A stretch of 64,000 nt of DNA, taken from Streptomyces halobius. GTDB taxonomy: Bacteria > Actinomycetota > Actinomycetes > Streptomycetales > Streptomycetaceae. Under the pieces are notes generated by a model. That model was not told where the DNA came from and did not search any database. It saw only the letters and a program-made list of their open reading frames with translations. Positions 21,901-32,638 of the stretch are shown in pieces (the first letter of the stretch is position 1; each line of letters begins with the position of its first letter). Made by a program: the position numbers and the translations under genes. The stretch lies in contig NZ_CP086322.1 in NCBI RefSeq assembly GCF_023277745.1, forward strand, positions 3,410,001 to 3,474,000. The letters run 5' to 3'.

Positions 21901-22980
21901 TTACTGGGCGGCGGCGAGCTTGGCGGCCGAGTCGGCGTCGACACACGCCTGGATGACCGGGTCGAGCTCGCCGTCGAGCACCTGGTCCAAGTTGTACGCC
22001 TTGAAGCCGACCCTGTGGTCCGAAATGCGGTTTTCAGGGAAGTTGTACGTGCGGATGCGCTCCGAGCGGTCGACCGTCCGCACCTGGCTGCGCCGGGCGT
22101 CCGACGCCTCCCGCTCGGCCTCTTCCTGGGCGGCGGCCAGCAGCCGGGAGCGCAGGATGCGCAGCGCCTGCTCCTTGTTCTGGAGCTGGCTCTTCTCGTT
22201 CTGGCAGGAGACGACGATGCCGGTGGGCAGGTGCGTGATACGGACCGCGGAGTCGGTGGTGTTGACGGACTGGCCGCCGGGGCCCGAGGAGCGGTAGACG
22301 TCGACCCGCAGGTCGTTGGCGTTGATCTCGACGTCGACCTCCTCGGCCTCGGGCGTGACCAGCACACCGGCCGCGGAGGTGTGGATCCGGCCCTGCGACT
22401 CGGTGGCGGGCACCCGCTGGACGCGGTGCACCCCGCCCTCGTACTTCAGCCGCGCCCAGACGCCCTGTCCGGGCTCGATGGCGCCGGCCCCGCCCTTGGT
22501 CTTCACGGCGACCTGGACGTCCTTGTAGCCGCCGAGGTCGGACTCGTTGGCGTCGAGGACCTCGGTCTTCCAGCCGACCCGCTCGGCGTAGCGCAGATAC
22601 ATCCGCAGCAGGTCGCCGGCGAACAGCGCGGACTCCTCGCCGCCCTCGCCGGCCTTGACCTCCAGGATGACGTCCTTGTCGTCGCTGGGGTCGCGGGGCA
22701 CGAGCAGCAGCCGCAGCTTCTCGGTGAGGTCCTCGCGCCGGACCTCCAGCTCCTTGACCTCGTCGGCGAAGTCCGGGTCGTCCGCGGCGAATTCACGCGC
22801 GGTCTCGATGTCGTCGCCGGTCCGCTTCCAGGCGCGGTACGCCGCGATGATCGGGGTCAGCTCGGAGTAGCGCTTGTTGAGCCGCATGGCCTCGCGCTGG
22901 TCGGCGTGGACCGCGGGGTCGGCCAGCCGCCTCTCAAGATCGGCGTGCTCGCCGATCAGTTCTTCGACCGCCTCGAACAT
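21901..22980 (-). CDS. prfA: Peptide chain release factor 1
   Basis: A 359-residue RF1. The catalytic motif [15 protein letters not shown] contains GGQ, and the stop-codon recognition tripeptide of RF1 (PAT) lies in [15 protein letters not shown], which distinguishes it from RF2 (SPF). The N-terminal coiled domain begins [19 protein letters not shown], supporting ATG at 22980. Recognises UAA and UAG. Co-transcribed with prmC. Confidence 0.97.
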   Translation of the reverse strand: MFEAVEELIGEHADLERRLADPAVHADQREAMRLNKRYSELTPIIAAYRAWKRTGDDIETAREFAADDPDFADEVKELEVRREDLTEKLRLLLVPRDPSDDKDVILEVKAGEGGEESALFAGDLLRMYLRYAERVGWKTEVLDANESDLGGYKDVQVAVKTKGGAGAIEPGQGVWARLKYEGGVHRVQRVPATESQGRIHTSAAGVLVTPEAEEVDVEINANDLRVDVYRSSGPGGQSVNTTDSAVRITHLPTGIVVSCQNEKSQLQNKEQALRILRSRLLAAAQEEAEREASDARRSQVRTVDRSERIRTYNFPENRISDHRVGFKAYNLDQVLDGELDPVIQACVDADSAAKLAAAQ

Positions 22981-23070
22981 CTTGGGTTCCTCTGCTGGCT
23001 GACGGTGCCTGTCCGGGGGACGCCCCGGGCCCCGGCGGGAGGGCCGGGCGCGTGGACGATGCTGCAAACA

Positions 23071-23122
23071 AAGGCGCCGGTCCGGTCACCCCTGAACAGG
23101 GGCGACCGGAGACCGGCGCCTT
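23071..23122 (-). terminator. Intrinsic terminator of rpmE
   Basis: On the minus strand an 11-bp stem (23071-23081 with 23112-23122, arms AAGGCGCCGGT / ACCGGCGCCTT) is followed by TTTGTTTG. Eight bases past the rpmE stop, this is a textbook intrinsic terminator. Confidence 0.85.
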
Positions 23123-23130
23123 GCGGGTCG

Positions 23131-23352
23131 CTACTTCTTGGCAGCGGCGGCCTTGCCGAAGCGGGCCTCGAAGCGGGCCACGCGGCCGCCCGTGTCCAGG
23201 ATCTTCTGCTTGCCCGTGTAGAACGGGTGGCACTCGGAGCAGATGTCGGCGCGGATGCTGCCGCCGGCGACGGTGCTACGGGTGGTGAACGACGCGCCAC
23301 AGGTGCAGCTGACCTGGGTCTCGACGTACTCCGGGTGGATGTCGCGCTTCAA
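23131..23352 (-). CDS. rpmE: 50S ribosomal protein L31, zinc-binding type
   Basis: A 73-residue L31 of the zinc-containing (C+) class. It starts [12 protein letters not shown] and carries Cys pairs in SCTCGASF and [14 protein letters not shown]. It therefore serves as the zinc-replete form, with a Zur-regulated C- paralogue expected elsewhere. It is flanked by its own terminator and lies between the LCP gene and prfA. Confidence 0.98.
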   Translation of the reverse strand: MKRDIHPEYVETQVSCTCGASFTTRSTVAGGSIRADICSECHPFYTGKQKILDTGGRVARFEARFGKAAAAKK

Positions 23353-23516
23353 GGGATTCTCCTAGGTTCGGGAGTGCTCCGGGTCGTGGTGCGGGTTGCC
23401 TCACGTGAACCGGAGCCGACGGTCCAGTCTGCCAGGACTCGCCGTATCTCCCAAAACCGGGGGACGTCCGCACCTATTCCCCCCACCGGTCCCCGGGCCC
23501 CGGACAGGCCACGGCC

Positions 23517-24638
23517 CTACTGCACGTAGCTGTCCGTGCCGCCCTTGTCACCCGCGGAGTCCTTGATCGCTGACGGGGGAATGGCCTGGTCCTGCCGCAG
23601 CGCGTCCCAGACCTGCCGGCTCTGCATCTCCAGCGGCAGCACCCGGTCCGGGTCGACCTTGTCGTATGTCACCGGCAGCGTCACCATGTCGACGTTCTCC
23701 GCGCCGATGCCGCCCAGGCTCTTGGCCAGCCCGGTCAGTTCGCCGACCGAGTCGAGGTCGGTGTCGGTGGTGATGGCCTTGGTGGCGGTGTCGGCGACGT
23801 CGTAGAGCTTGGCGGGGCTGGTCAGCAGGCCGATGCTCTTGACCTGCTTCATCAGCGCCTTGATGAACGTCTGCTGCAGCTGGATCCGGCCCAGGTCGCT
23901 GCCGTCGCCTCCGGGGACGCCGTGCCGGGTCCGTACGAGACCGAGTGCGTTCTCGCCGTCGAGGGTGTGCTTGCCGGGCGGCAGATGCAGATGGCTGCTG
24001 TTGTCGTCGATCGCCTTGGTGGTGGTGATGTCCACACCGCCCAGCGCGTCTATCAGCTTCTTGAAGCCGGTGAAGTCGACCTCGATGAAGTGGTCCATAC
24101 GGATCCCGCTGATCGACTCGACGGTCTTGACGGCGCAGGCCGGGCCGCCGACCTCGTAGGCGGTGTTGAACATCGCCCGCTGCGATCCGGGGACGTTCTT
24201 GCCGTCCTTGGTGCAGTCGGGCCGCGGGATCAGGGTGTCACGGGGGATGCTGACGACGCTGGCCTTCTTGTGGCCCTTGTAGACATGCACGATCATCGCG
24301 GTGTCGGAGCGCGCGCCGCCCTCGTCTGGGCCGTACTCCGCGTTCTTGCCGGCCCGGGAGTCGGACCCGATCACCAGGATGTCCATCGAGCCGTTGTCGA
24401 TGTTTTTCGGCCGGTCGCGGCCGAGCGCGGCGTTGATGTCGATGCCCTTGAGGTTGCCGTTGAGCTTGAAGTAGACGTAGCCGAGTCCGGCTCCGCCGAG
24501 CAGTACGGCGCTGATCAGCGCGCACAGGCCGATGGTCAGGGCCCGGCGGCGTCGGGTCGGACTCTTGCGCCGGCGGCCCGTGGGCCGTATGCCGCGGGCA
24601 CGGCTTCCGGCCGCCTTCGTCCCGTTGCTGTCCGCCAT
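23517..24638 (-). CDS. LytR-CpsA-Psr (LCP) family cell-wall glycopolymer ligase
   Basis: A 373-residue membrane-anchored enzyme. A short basic cytoplasmic tail and one membrane helix (ALTIGLCALISAVLLGGAGLGYVYF, about residues 33-57) precede the extracytoplasmic LCP domain. Conserved polyprenyl-phosphate-binding residues are in DILVIGSDSRAG, SDTAMIVHVYKGHKKASVVSIPRDTLI, GGVDITTTKAIDD and LVRTRHGVPGGDGSDLGRIQLQQ. The family moves glycopolymers from undecaprenyl carriers to peptidoglycan. With the WecA-like enzyme in the same block, a role in teichoic-acid-type polymer attachment is plausible. Confidence 0.93.
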   Translation of the reverse strand: MADSNGTKAAGSRARGIRPTGRRRKSPTRRRRALTIGLCALISAVLLGGAGLGYVYFKLNGNLKGIDINAALGRDRPKNIDNGSMDILVIGSDSRAGKNAEYGPDEGGARSDTAMIVHVYKGHKKASVVSIPRDTLIPRPDCTKDGKNVPGSQRAMFNTAYEVGGPACAVKTVESISGIRMDHFIEVDFTGFKKLIDALGGVDITTTKAIDDNSSHLHLPPGKHTLDGENALGLVRTRHGVPGGDGSDLGRIQLQQTFIKALMKQVKSIGLLTSPAKLYDVADTATKAITTDTDLDSVGELTGLAKSLGGIGAENVDMVTLPVTYDKVDPDRVLPLEMQSRQVWDALRQDQAIPPSAIKDSAGDKGGTDSYVQ

Positions 24639-25004
24639 CTGCTCCCCAGTCCTTGCGGTCTCTGCTACCCCTCGCCGCCACCGTGTTCCGTGCTGTCACG
24701 GCTGTTGCGCCTTGTCAGACGGGAGGTCGACCGGAAGGGTTGCACAGCGCTGTATGAGTGCTTTCTTAGAAAAACGGGCCGCGGTCACCTGACGGCACGC
24801 GGCTCCCTTCTGCCTCACCTGGGCTTTCGAGCCGGTTTCAGCCATGGCCGAAACCGATCCGCAACAGGCGACTTTGTGCGGAACGTCTCAGCCGCGACCG
24901 GCCCGCGGACGGCGTTCCTCACACCGGGCCGCCGCCGTACGCGGGCAGCACGAAGCCCTCCTCACCACAGGGGCGAGGAGGGCTTCGTGGCGGCGCTACG
25001 GGCG
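24639..25004. other. Intergenic region between rho and the LCP gene
   Basis: These 366 bases hold the upstream region of the LCP gene and, at the right, the rho terminator. No protein-like frame was found. Confidence 0.6.
24951..24987 (-). terminator. Terminator of rho
   Basis: A perfect 13-bp inverted repeat (24951-24963 with 24975-24987, arms CGAAGCCCTCCTC / GAGGAGGGCTTCG) with an 11-base loop lies 17 bases after the rho stop codon. Confidence 0.8.
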
Positions 25005-27068
25005 TCAGTCGTTGCCGTTGGTCATGCCCGGCGTCGTCTTCTGGATCTGCAGCAGGAACTCCGCGTTGGACTTGGTCTGCTTCATCTTGTCCAGCAGCAG
25101 CTCGATGGCCTGCTGCTGGTCCAGCGCGTGCAGCACCCGGCGCAGCTTCCAGACGACGTTCAGCTCGTCGCTGCCCAGCAGGATCTCTTCCTTACGGGTG
25201 CCGGACCCGTCGACGTCCACCGCCGGGAAGATGCGCTTGTCGGCGAGCTTGCGGTCGAGCTTGAGCTCCAGGTTGCCGGTGCCCTTGAACTCCTCGAAGA
25301 TCACCTCGTCCATCCGCGAGCCGGTCTCGACCAGCGCGGTGGCCATGATGGTCAGGGAACCGCCGTCCTCGATGTTGCGCGCGGCACCGAAGAAGCGCTT
25401 CGGCGGGTAGAGCGCGGTCGAGTCGACACCACCGGACAGGATGCGGCCGGAGGCGGGCGCGGCAAGGTTGTACGCACGGCCCAGACGGGTGATGGAGTCC
25501 AGCAGCACGACCACGTCATGCCCCAGCTCGACGAGCCGCTTGGCGCGCTCGATGGCCAGCTCGGCGACGGTGGTGTGGTCCTCGGCCGGGCGGTCGAAGG
25601 TCGAGGAGATGACCTCGCCCTTGACCGACCGCTGCATGTCGGTGACCTCTTCGGGCCGCTCGTCCACCAGGACGACCATCAGATGGCACTCGGGGTTGTT
25701 GCGGGTGATCGCATTGGCGACCGCCTGCATGATCATGGTCTTGCCGGTCTTCGGCGGTGCCACGATCAGACCACGCTGGCCCTTGCCGATCGGCGCGACC
25801 AGATCGATGATCCGGGTCGTCAGACCGCCCGACTCGCCCTCCAGACGCAGCCGCTCCTGCGGATAGAGCGGGGTCAGCTTCCCGAACTCGGAGCGCTGGC
25901 GGCTCTGTTCGGGCGCCACGCTGTTGACGGTGTCCAGCCGGACCAGCGCGTTGAACTTCTCGCGCCGCTCGCCGTCCTTGGGCTGGCGGACCGCACCGGT
26001 GACGTGGTCACCCTTGCGCAGACCGTTCTTGCGGACCTGGGCGAGCGAGACGTACACGTCGTTCGGGCCGGGCAGGTAGCCGGAGGTCCGGATGAACGCG
26101 TAGTTGTCGAGGATGTCGAGGATGCCCGCGACCGGGATCAGGACATCGTCCTCGGACAGCTGCGGTTCGTTGCCGAAGTCGTCGCGGCCACGGCGGCCAC
26201 GGCGGTCGCGGTAGCGGCCGCGACGGCCCCGGCGGCCGCCCTCGAATTCGTCGTCATCGCCACGGCGGTCACGCTGGCGGTTGCCGCCCTGGCCGCCGCC
26301 GTCCTCACCCGCGTCGCCCTTGCGGCGGTCACGGCCGCGCTGGCCACGGTCCCCGCGGTCGCCCTTCTGGCCGCGGTCCTGGCGCTCACCACGGTCCTGG
26401 CGCTCACCGGTCCTGGCCTGGCGGCCCTCGCCGGTGTCCTGCGTGGCGACCGCGGCCTCGGCCTTGGCGTCCGCCTTGGTCGTCGTCGTGTCGGCCCGCC
26501 CCTCGACCTTGGTCTCGGTCTTGAGGTCGCCGGAAGCGGCCTCGGGGCTGCCCGCGGCGGCGGTGGCCCGGCGCCGGCGGCGCTCGCCGGCCGGCTGCTC
26601 GTCACTGACCGGCTGGCCGGGGATCTCGATCTGCTGCTGGCCCGCGGACTTTTCTGCCTTGTCCGCCTTCTCGGCCTTCTCCGGCTTCTCGGCCTTGGCA
26701 GCCTTGGCGGGGCGCTCCGCGCCGTCCTCGCCGGTGCGGGCCTTGGAGGTGGTACGGCGCTTGGGCCTGGTCTCGGTGTCGGCGGGCGCGTCGGCCTTGG
26801 CCGCGGCGCCCGAGCCCCCGGCCTGCTTCTCCTTGATGACCTCGATCAGCTGGCTCTTGCGCATCCGCGCGGTGCCCTTGATGCCGAGGCCGGAGGCAAC
26901 CTGTTGCAGCTCTGCCAGGACCATGCCGTCAAGGCCGGTACCGGAACGGCGTCGCCGCGAGGCAGGGGCTGGGGCAGCACCGGTGGCAGGCGCGGCGGGA
27001 GCGTCCGTGGCGGGCGCGGTGGCACTGCCATCGGTGCGCACGCCCATCAGATCGGTGGTGTCGCTCAC
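25005..27068 (-). CDS. rho: Transcription termination factor Rho
   Basis: A 687-residue hexameric RNA-dependent ATPase. The N-terminal Rho_N domain (residues about 45-83, [33 protein letters not shown]) is followed by a roughly 215-residue low-complexity insertion. It is Ala/Lys/Glu-rich, then Arg/Gly/Asp-rich ([20 protein letters not shown]). The insertion is typical of high-G+C actinobacteria and thought to widen RNA binding. Then come the cold-shock RNA-binding domain (about 305-385) and the motor with Walker A APPKTGKT near 437-444, Q-loop and R-loop regions. The single-gene unit has a 370-base upstream region and its own hairpin terminator. Confidence 0.97.
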   Translation of the reverse strand: MSDTTDLMGVRTDGSATAPATDAPAAPATGAAPAPASRRRRSGTGLDGMVLAELQQVASGLGIKGTARMRKSQLIEVIKEKQAGGSGAAAKADAPADTETRPKRRTTSKARTGEDGAERPAKAAKAEKPEKAEKADKAEKSAGQQQIEIPGQPVSDEQPAGERRRRRATAAAGSPEAASGDLKTETKVEGRADTTTTKADAKAEAAVATQDTGEGRQARTGERQDRGERQDRGQKGDRGDRGQRGRDRRKGDAGEDGGGQGGNRQRDRRGDDDEFEGGRRGRRGRYRDRRGRRGRDDFGNEPQLSEDDVLIPVAGILDILDNYAFIRTSGYLPGPNDVYVSLAQVRKNGLRKGDHVTGAVRQPKDGERREKFNALVRLDTVNSVAPEQSRQRSEFGKLTPLYPQERLRLEGESGGLTTRIIDLVAPIGKGQRGLIVAPPKTGKTMIMQAVANAITRNNPECHLMVVLVDERPEEVTDMQRSVKGEVISSTFDRPAEDHTTVAELAIERAKRLVELGHDVVVLLDSITRLGRAYNLAAPASGRILSGGVDSTALYPPKRFFGAARNIEDGGSLTIMATALVETGSRMDEVIFEEFKGTGNLELKLDRKLADKRIFPAVDVDGSGTRKEEILLGSDELNVVWKLRRVLHALDQQQAIELLLDKMKQTKSNAEFLLQIQKTTPGMTNGND

Positions 27069-27438
27069 GAAGGGTCCTTCCCTGGAGCGGACGTCGGCCT
27101 GTCTGGCTCGGCGACCGGTTGTGCTGTCCGGCTGTGGTCCTTCGGTCTTGCGGACCGGAGCCGGGGCGGTGGTCCCGCCGGATACGGCGGAGAGATCAAT
27201 TCATGGTTCCGGCGAGCGAATGAGAGTGACTTCGTCACGCCGAATTCCGGAGCGTGCTCACTACTGCTCAGGCCATTGCTCCAAGCAGTTTGGGAGGCTC
27301 CCGGAAGAGAGTGGTCCCGATGGGGGACACGAAGCACCGCGCCACACTGGCGTCGAGTACTGACTTGAGGTTAACACTACCGGATCCAACAAACATTCCC
27401 CCTCTCCAAGACCGGCAATCGTCGATCACTCTATGTGA
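27069..27438. other. rho upstream region
   Basis: 370 bases between the thrB 3' end and the rho start. The right part is relatively AT-rich (for example GTAGTGTTAACC on the minus strand near 27370-27385) and probably holds the rho promoter and a long leader, as expected for autoregulated rho. No coding frame was found. Confidence 0.5.
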
Positions 27439-28356
27439 TCACCCGGCGAGCGGCAGTACACAGGTGCCCGCCTCGTCGAGGGTCAGCCGGTTCGCCGCCC
27501 ACCCCTCTCCCGCCAGCGCCGCGACCTTGTCGGCCGCGGCCTCTTCGACCAGTGCGAGCACCGTCGGGCCCGCACCGGAGACGACTGCGGGGACGCCGTC
27601 CGCGCGCAGTCGGTTCACCAAGGCCATGCTCTCCGGCATCGCGGGGGCGCGGTATTCCTGGTGAAGTCGGTCCTCGGTCGCGGCAAGCAGCAGCTCGGGG
27701 CGCCTGGTCAGGGCCTCGACGAGCAGTGCGGCGCGGCCGGCGTTGGCCGCGGCGTCCCCGTGCGGGACGGTACGCGGCAGCAGTCCCCGGGCGGTCTCGG
27801 TGAGCACCGGTTTCCCGGGCACGAAGACCACCGGAACGATGGAATCGGCGGGATCCATCCGGATCGCCCGCGCCGATCCGGTGTCCATCCAGGCCAGCGT
27901 GAACCCGCCCAGCAGACAGGCGGCGACGTTGTCGGGGTGGCCCTCGATCTCGGTGGCCAGCTCCAGCAGCGCGGTGTCGTCGAGTTTCTGGTCGGCGCCT
28001 ATGGTCACGGCGCGGGCGGCGACGATACCCGCGCAGATGGCGGCCGAGGAGGACCCGAGGCCGCGGCCGTGCGGAATGCGGTTGGCGCAGACGATTTCCA
28101 GGCCGCGCGGCTGTCCGCCGAGCACTTCGAACGCCGTGCGCAGGGACCGTACGAGCAGGTGGCTCTCGTCGCGCGGGAGGGTGTCGGCCCCCTCACCTGC
28201 GATGTCGACGTGCAGACCGGAGTCGGCGACCCGCACCACGACATCGTCGTACAGCCCCAGGGACAGACCCAGGGCGTCGAAGCCGGGACCGAGATTGGCG
28301 CTGGTGGCGGGGGTGCGCACCCGGACGGCGGCGGCGCGGAACGCGGGACCGGCCAT
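27439..28356 (-). CDS. thrB: Homoserine kinase
   Basis: A 305-residue GHMP kinase that phosphorylates homoserine, the penultimate step to threonine. The N-terminal substrate motif TPATSANLGPGFDALGL, the ATP loop RIPHGRGLGSSSAAICAGIVAA and the C-terminal GVPAVVSGAGPTVLAL are complete. ATG at 28356 gives the family start; AAGGAG is 12 bases away, rather far, so the start may be slightly different. It follows thrC on the same strand after 336 bases and may be separately expressed. Confidence 0.95.
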   Translation of the reverse strand: MAGPAFRAAAVRVRTPATSANLGPGFDALGLSLGLYDDVVVRVADSGLHVDIAGEGADTLPRDESHLLVRSLRTAFEVLGGQPRGLEIVCANRIPHGRGLGSSSAAICAGIVAARAVTIGADQKLDDTALLELATEIEGHPDNVAACLLGGFTLAWMDTGSARAIRMDPADSIVPVVFVPGKPVLTETARGLLPRTVPHGDAAANAGRAALLVEALTRRPELLLAATEDRLHQEYRAPAMPESMALVNRLRADGVPAVVSGAGPTVLALVEEAAADKVAALAGEGWAANRLTLDEAGTCVLPLAG

Positions 28357-28692
28357 CGCTCGATGACTCTCCTTGATTGATGCTGCGGTACTGCCCCAGA
28401 ACACCGCGGCGCCGAGGCGCCCGGCCGGTTCATGGGGTCTGTTCTGACTTGCCCTGCACACCACTGCGTTATGCCGTGGGGAGGGGAGTTGATTGCCAGC
28501 CTATCGAAGGAAGGTTCTGTGGCGACATAGGGCGCACAGGAGGCGCACGATGCGTGTCGCATGCCTCCTGTGCCCCGACGCTTCCCCCGGCCGGACTTTG
28601 CAGGCTTTGCACCATTTGCTGGACGGGCTGACGGGACCTCTGCCGCCCGGGACCGTCAGGCATTCGCGGGACCGGCCCGTGGACCGTACGCG
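28357..28692. other. thrC-thrB intergenic region
   Basis: 336 bases without a supported gene. A 10-bp stem with two mismatches at 28629-28658 (TGACGG / CCGTCA arms) lies about 35 bases past the thrC stop and may terminate or attenuate transcription from thrC toward thrB. Confidence 0.45.
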
Positions 28693-29778
28693 CTACACCA
28701 GGCCAAGGTACTCGGCCGCGACATCCGCGTCGATCGGCACCGTGACCGGCTGCGGCGCGCCGGCCACCGCCCAGTCCGGGTCCTTGAGGCCGTTGCCGGT
28801 GACCGTACAGACGATCCTCTGGCCCGGGTCGACCCCGCCCTCCTCGGCGGCCTTGAGCAGACCGGCGACGGACGCGGCCGAGGCGGGCTCCACGAACACG
28901 CCCTCCTGGGCGGCCAGCAGCCGGTAGGCGGCGAGGATTTGACGGTCCGTCACCTCACTGATGAGGCCGCCGGACTCGTCCCGGGCCTGCTCGGCGAAGG
29001 CCCACGAGGCGGGGTTGCCGATACGGATCGCGGTGGCGATGGTGTGCGGGTCCTTGACGGCCTCACCACGCACGATCGGCGCGCTGCCGGACGCCTGGAA
29101 ACCCCACATCCGTGGGGCGCGGGAGGAGACCCCGTCAGCGGCATACTCCTTGTAGCCCCGCCAGTACGCCGTGATGTTGCCGGCGTTGCCGACGGGCAGC
29201 ACATGGATATCCGGGGCGTCGTCGAGCATGTCGACGATTTCGAAGGCGGCGGTCTTCTGGCCCTCGATGCGCACCGGGTTAACGGAGTTCACAAGTGCGA
29301 CGGGGTAGTTGTCGGACAGCCCGCGGGCCAGTGTCAGACAGTCGTCGAAATTTCCGTCGATCTGAAGGATCTTCGCGCCGTGCACCAGCGCCTGGCCCAT
29401 CTTGCCGAGCGCGATCTTCCCCTGCGGGACGAGCACGGCGCAGACCATGCCGGCCCGCACCGCATAGGCGGCGGCCGACGCGGAGGTGTTGCCGGTGGAG
29501 GCGCAGATGACCGCCTTGGCGCCCTCCTCCTTCGCCCGCGTGATGGCCATCGTCATCCCGCGGTCCTTGAACGACCCGGTGGGGTTGGCACCCTCGACCT
29601 TGAGGTGCACCTCGCAGCCGGTGCGCTCGGAGAGCACCTGGGCGGGCACCAGGGGGGTGCCGCCCTCCCGGAGGGTGATGACCTCGGTCGTGTCGCTGAC
29701 CGGAAGCCGGTCACGGTATTCCTCGATGATTCCGCGCCACTGACGGCTGGTGGTGGTCACGGTGGAATTGGCAGACAT
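28693..29778 (-). CDS. thrC: Threonine synthase
   Basis: A 361-residue PLP-dependent enzyme that converts O-phosphohomoserine to threonine. The PLP Lys is in [15 protein letters not shown], a phosphate/PLP-binding loop is [20 protein letters not shown], and the N terminus reads [33 protein letters not shown]. It has the length of the short class I form. It starts 8 bases after hom, giving a hom-thrC unit. Confidence 0.97.
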   Translation of the reverse strand: MSANSTVTTTSRQWRGIIEEYRDRLPVSDTTEVITLREGGTPLVPAQVLSERTGCEVHLKVEGANPTGSFKDRGMTMAITRAKEEGAKAVICASTGNTSASAAAYAVRAGMVCAVLVPQGKIALGKMGQALVHGAKILQIDGNFDDCLTLARGLSDNYPVALVNSVNPVRIEGQKTAAFEIVDMLDDAPDIHVLPVGNAGNITAYWRGYKEYAADGVSSRAPRMWGFQASGSAPIVRGEAVKDPHTIATAIRIGNPASWAFAEQARDESGGLISEVTDRQILAAYRLLAAQEGVFVEPASAASVAGLLKAAEEGGVDPGQRIVCTVTGNGLKDPDWAVAGAPQPVTVPIDADVAAEYLGLV

Positions 29779-29786
29779 GGGTTCCT

Positions 29787-31079
29787 TTACTCCCCTTCGA
29801 CCCGCATGATGCTGGCGACACCGCGGACGGTGTCCAGCTCGCGCAGTGCCCCGACGGTCGACGACAGGGCCGCGTCGGCCGCTCGGTGGGTGACGACGAC
29901 GAGGGACGCCTCGCCGTCCTTGCCCTGTTGACGGACCGTATCGATCGATACGCCGTGCTCGGCGAAGACCATCGCGACCTGCGCGAGAACGCCGGGCTTG
30001 TCGGCCACGTCGAGACTGATGTGGTACCGCGTGACCACCTCGCCCATGGGGCTCACGGGCAGCGCGGTGTACGCGGATTCACCCGGCCCGGTGGTGCCGG
30101 CGACCTTGTTGCGGCAGACCGCGACCAGGTCACCGAGGACCGCGGAGGCGGTCGGTGAACCGCCCGCGCCCGGCCCGTAGAACATCAGCCGGCCGGCCGC
30201 GTCGGCCTCGATGAAGACCGCGTTGTACGCCCCGCGCACCGAGGCGAGCGGATGGCTGAGCGGGATCATCGCGGGGTGCACCCGGGCGGTGACGGAGCCG
30301 CCGTGGGCGGCCCGCTCGCAGATGGCGAGCAGCTTGACCGTACAGCCCATCCGCTTGGCCGAGGCGATATCGGCGGCGGTGACCTCGGTCAGCCCCTCGC
30401 GGTGCACATCGTCGATGGTGACCCGGGTGTGGAAGGCGATGCCGGCCAGGATCGCGGCCTTGGCGGCGGCGTCGAAGCCCTCGACGTCGGCGGTCGGGTC
30501 GGCCTCGGCGTAACCGAGCGCGGTCGCCTCGTCCAACGCCTCGGAATACCCCGCTCCGCTCGTGTCCATCTTGTCGAGAATGAAGTTCGTGGTGCCGTTG
30601 ACGATGCCGAGGACGCGGTTGACCTTGTCGCCGGCGAGCGATTCGCGCAGCGGCCGGACCAGCGGGATCGCGCCCGCGACGGCGGCCTCGTAGTACAGAT
30701 CCGCGTCACTGGCCTCGGCCGCGGCATGCAGCGCGGCACCGTCCGCGGCGACCAGCGCCTTGTTCGCGGACACCACGCTCGCACCGTGCTCCAGGGCGGT
30801 GGTGATCAGCCCCCGCGCGGGCTCGATACCGCCGATCATCTCGACCACGACATCAAGGTCGCCGCGTTTGACGAGCGCCATCGCGTCGGTGGTGACGAGC
30901 TCCGCCGGGATGCCCTCGCGCACCTTGTCCGGGCGGCGGACGGCGATCCCGGCGAGCTCGACGGGCGCACCGATACGGGCCGCGAGGTCGTCGGCGTGCG
31001 TCGTCATGATGCGAGCCACCTCTGAGCCGACCACACCACAGCCCAGGAGCGCCACCTTCAGCGGACGCGTACGCATCAT
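29787..31079 (-). CDS. hom: Homoserine dehydrogenase with C-terminal ACT domain
   Basis: A 430-residue NAD(P)-dependent enzyme making homoserine from aspartate semialdehyde. The Rossmann motif [14 protein letters not shown] is at the N terminus. The catalytic region [10 protein letters not shown] and the signature [24 protein letters not shown] follow. A C-terminal ACT domain ([28 protein letters not shown]) gives threonine feedback. Tandem ATG codons at 31079 and 31076 both follow AGAGG; the first is used here. Confidence 0.97.
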   Translation of the reverse strand: MMRTRPLKVALLGCGVVGSEVARIMTTHADDLAARIGAPVELAGIAVRRPDKVREGIPAELVTTDAMALVKRGDLDVVVEMIGGIEPARGLITTALEHGASVVSANKALVAADGAALHAAAEASDADLYYEAAVAGAIPLVRPLRESLAGDKVNRVLGIVNGTTNFILDKMDTSGAGYSEALDEATALGYAEADPTADVEGFDAAAKAAILAGIAFHTRVTIDDVHREGLTEVTAADIASAKRMGCTVKLLAICERAAHGGSVTARVHPAMIPLSHPLASVRGAYNAVFIEADAAGRLMFYGPGAGGSPTASAVLGDLVAVCRNKVAGTTGPGESAYTALPVSPMGEVVTRYHISLDVADKPGVLAQVAMVFAEHGVSIDTVRQQGKDGEASLVVVTHRAADAALSSTVGALRELDTVRGVASIMRVEGE

Positions 31080-31218
31080 TCGACCTCTGCTTTTCATCGA
31101 TCCCGTTTTCCTGCTCGGTAATGCACCAGTCTCACGCACCGGACGGCACTTTCCGCCCCCTCGTCCGGATGCCGAGACATCTATTGTCATCCGGGTAAAC
31201 CGTCCCGTGGACCGGCCC

Positions 31219-32610
31219 CTACCCGACATCCAGCCGCAGGAGATCTTCTTCCGTCTCCCGCCGGACGATCAGCCTGGCCCGGCCGTCCCGGACCGCCACG
31301 ACCGGCGGCCGCAGCGCGTGGTTGTAGTTGCTCGCCATGGAACGGCAGTACGCGCCGGTGGCCGGCACCGCGAGCAGGTCCCCCGGCGCCACATCGGCGG
31401 GCAGGAAGGCATCGCGTACGACGATGTCCCCGCTCTCACAGTGCTTGCCGACCACGCGCGACAGCATCGGCTCGGCGTCCGAGGTCCGCGAGACCAGCGC
31501 CACGCTGTACTCCGCGTCGTACAGCGCCGTCCGGATGTTGTCCGACATTCCGCCGTCCACGGACACATACGTCCGCAGCCCTGCCAGCTCCTTGACCGTC
31601 CCGACCTCGTACAGCGTGAACGCGGTCGGCCCGACGATCGCCCGGCCCGGCTCGACGGACAGCCGGGGGACGGTGAGTCCGGCGGACCGGCACTCCTTGG
31701 TCACGATCCCGGACAGTGCCGTGGCGATCTCCTGCGGCTCCCGCGGATCGTCGTTGGAGGTGTAGGCGATACCGAGCCCGCCACCGAGATCGATCTCCGG
31801 CAGCTCGACGCCGTGCTCGTCACGCACCTCGGCCAGCAACTGCACCACGCGCCGGGCCGACACCTCGAACCCCGCCATATCGAAAATCTGCGACCCGATG
31901 TGCGAATGGATCCCGACGAGTTCCAGACCGTCCAGCTTCAGCGCCCGCCGTACCGCTTCCGCGGCCTCCCCACCGGCCAGCGCGATCCCGAACTTCTGGT
32001 CCTCGTGCGCGGTCGCGATGAATTCATGGGTATGCGCCTCGACGCCGACCGTGACCCGGATCTGCACCCGCTGCCGCTTGCCCAGCCGCTCCGCGATATG
32101 CGCGACCCGCACCATCTCCTGGAACGAGTCCAGCACGATCCGCCCGACCCCGGCCGCCACGGCCCGAGTGATCTCTTCGTTGCTCTTGTTGTTGCCATGC
32201 AGCGCGATCCGCTCCGCCGGCATGCCGGCACCGAGCGCGGTGGCCAGCTCGCCTCCGGAACAGACGTCGAGATTCAGCCCCTCTTCGTTCAGCCATCGCA
32301 CTATGGCCCGCGACAGAAACGCCTTGCCCGCGTAGAAGACATCGGCGTCCGGCCCGAAGGCGTCCTTCCAGGCCCGGCAGCGCGCCCGGAAGTCGTCCTC
32401 GTCCAGGAAGTACGCGGGCGTGCCGAACTCCTCGGCCAGGGCGCGGACATCGAGCCCGCCGACCGTCACCACGCCGTCGGCGTCGCGCCGGACGGTACGG
32501 GACCAGACGTGCGGGTCGAGGGCGTTGAGGTCGGCGGGCGGCCCGGCGTAGTGCCCCTCGGGCAGTACGTCGGCGTGCCGGGGCCCGGCAGGGTGCGCGG
32601 AACGACTCAT
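31219..32610 (-). CDS. lysA: Diaminopimelate decarboxylase
   Basis: A 463-residue fold-III PLP enzyme, last step of lysine synthesis. The PLP Lys is in [13 protein letters not shown]; other motifs are [13 protein letters not shown], the glycine loop [11 protein letters not shown], the substrate-binding [14 protein letters not shown] and the active-site Cys/Glu loop [15 protein letters not shown]. It lies upstream of hom in the same direction, so DAP-derived lysine and threonine synthesis are grouped. Confidence 0.97.
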   Translation of the reverse strand: MSRSAHPAGPRHADVLPEGHYAGPPADLNALDPHVWSRTVRRDADGVVTVGGLDVRALAEEFGTPAYFLDEDDFRARCRAWKDAFGPDADVFYAGKAFLSRAIVRWLNEEGLNLDVCSGGELATALGAGMPAERIALHGNNKSNEEITRAVAAGVGRIVLDSFQEMVRVAHIAERLGKRQRVQIRVTVGVEAHTHEFIATAHEDQKFGIALAGGEAAEAVRRALKLDGLELVGIHSHIGSQIFDMAGFEVSARRVVQLLAEVRDEHGVELPEIDLGGGLGIAYTSNDDPREPQEIATALSGIVTKECRSAGLTVPRLSVEPGRAIVGPTAFTLYEVGTVKELAGLRTYVSVDGGMSDNIRTALYDAEYSVALVSRTSDAEPMLSRVVGKHCESGDIVVRDAFLPADVAPGDLLAVPATGAYCRSMASNYNHALRPPVVAVRDGRARLIVRRETEEDLLRLDVG

Positions 32611-32638
32611 GGCGTGGAGATCCCCTCAAGAGCATTCA

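Noticed and set aside
23922..27368. A 1148-codon plus-strand open frame opposite the LCP gene and rho.
   Set aside because: It is the antisense shadow of genuine genes. Its Val/Leu/Gly-rich stretches mirror the Asp/Arg/Gly insertion of Rho, and no family resemblance was seen.
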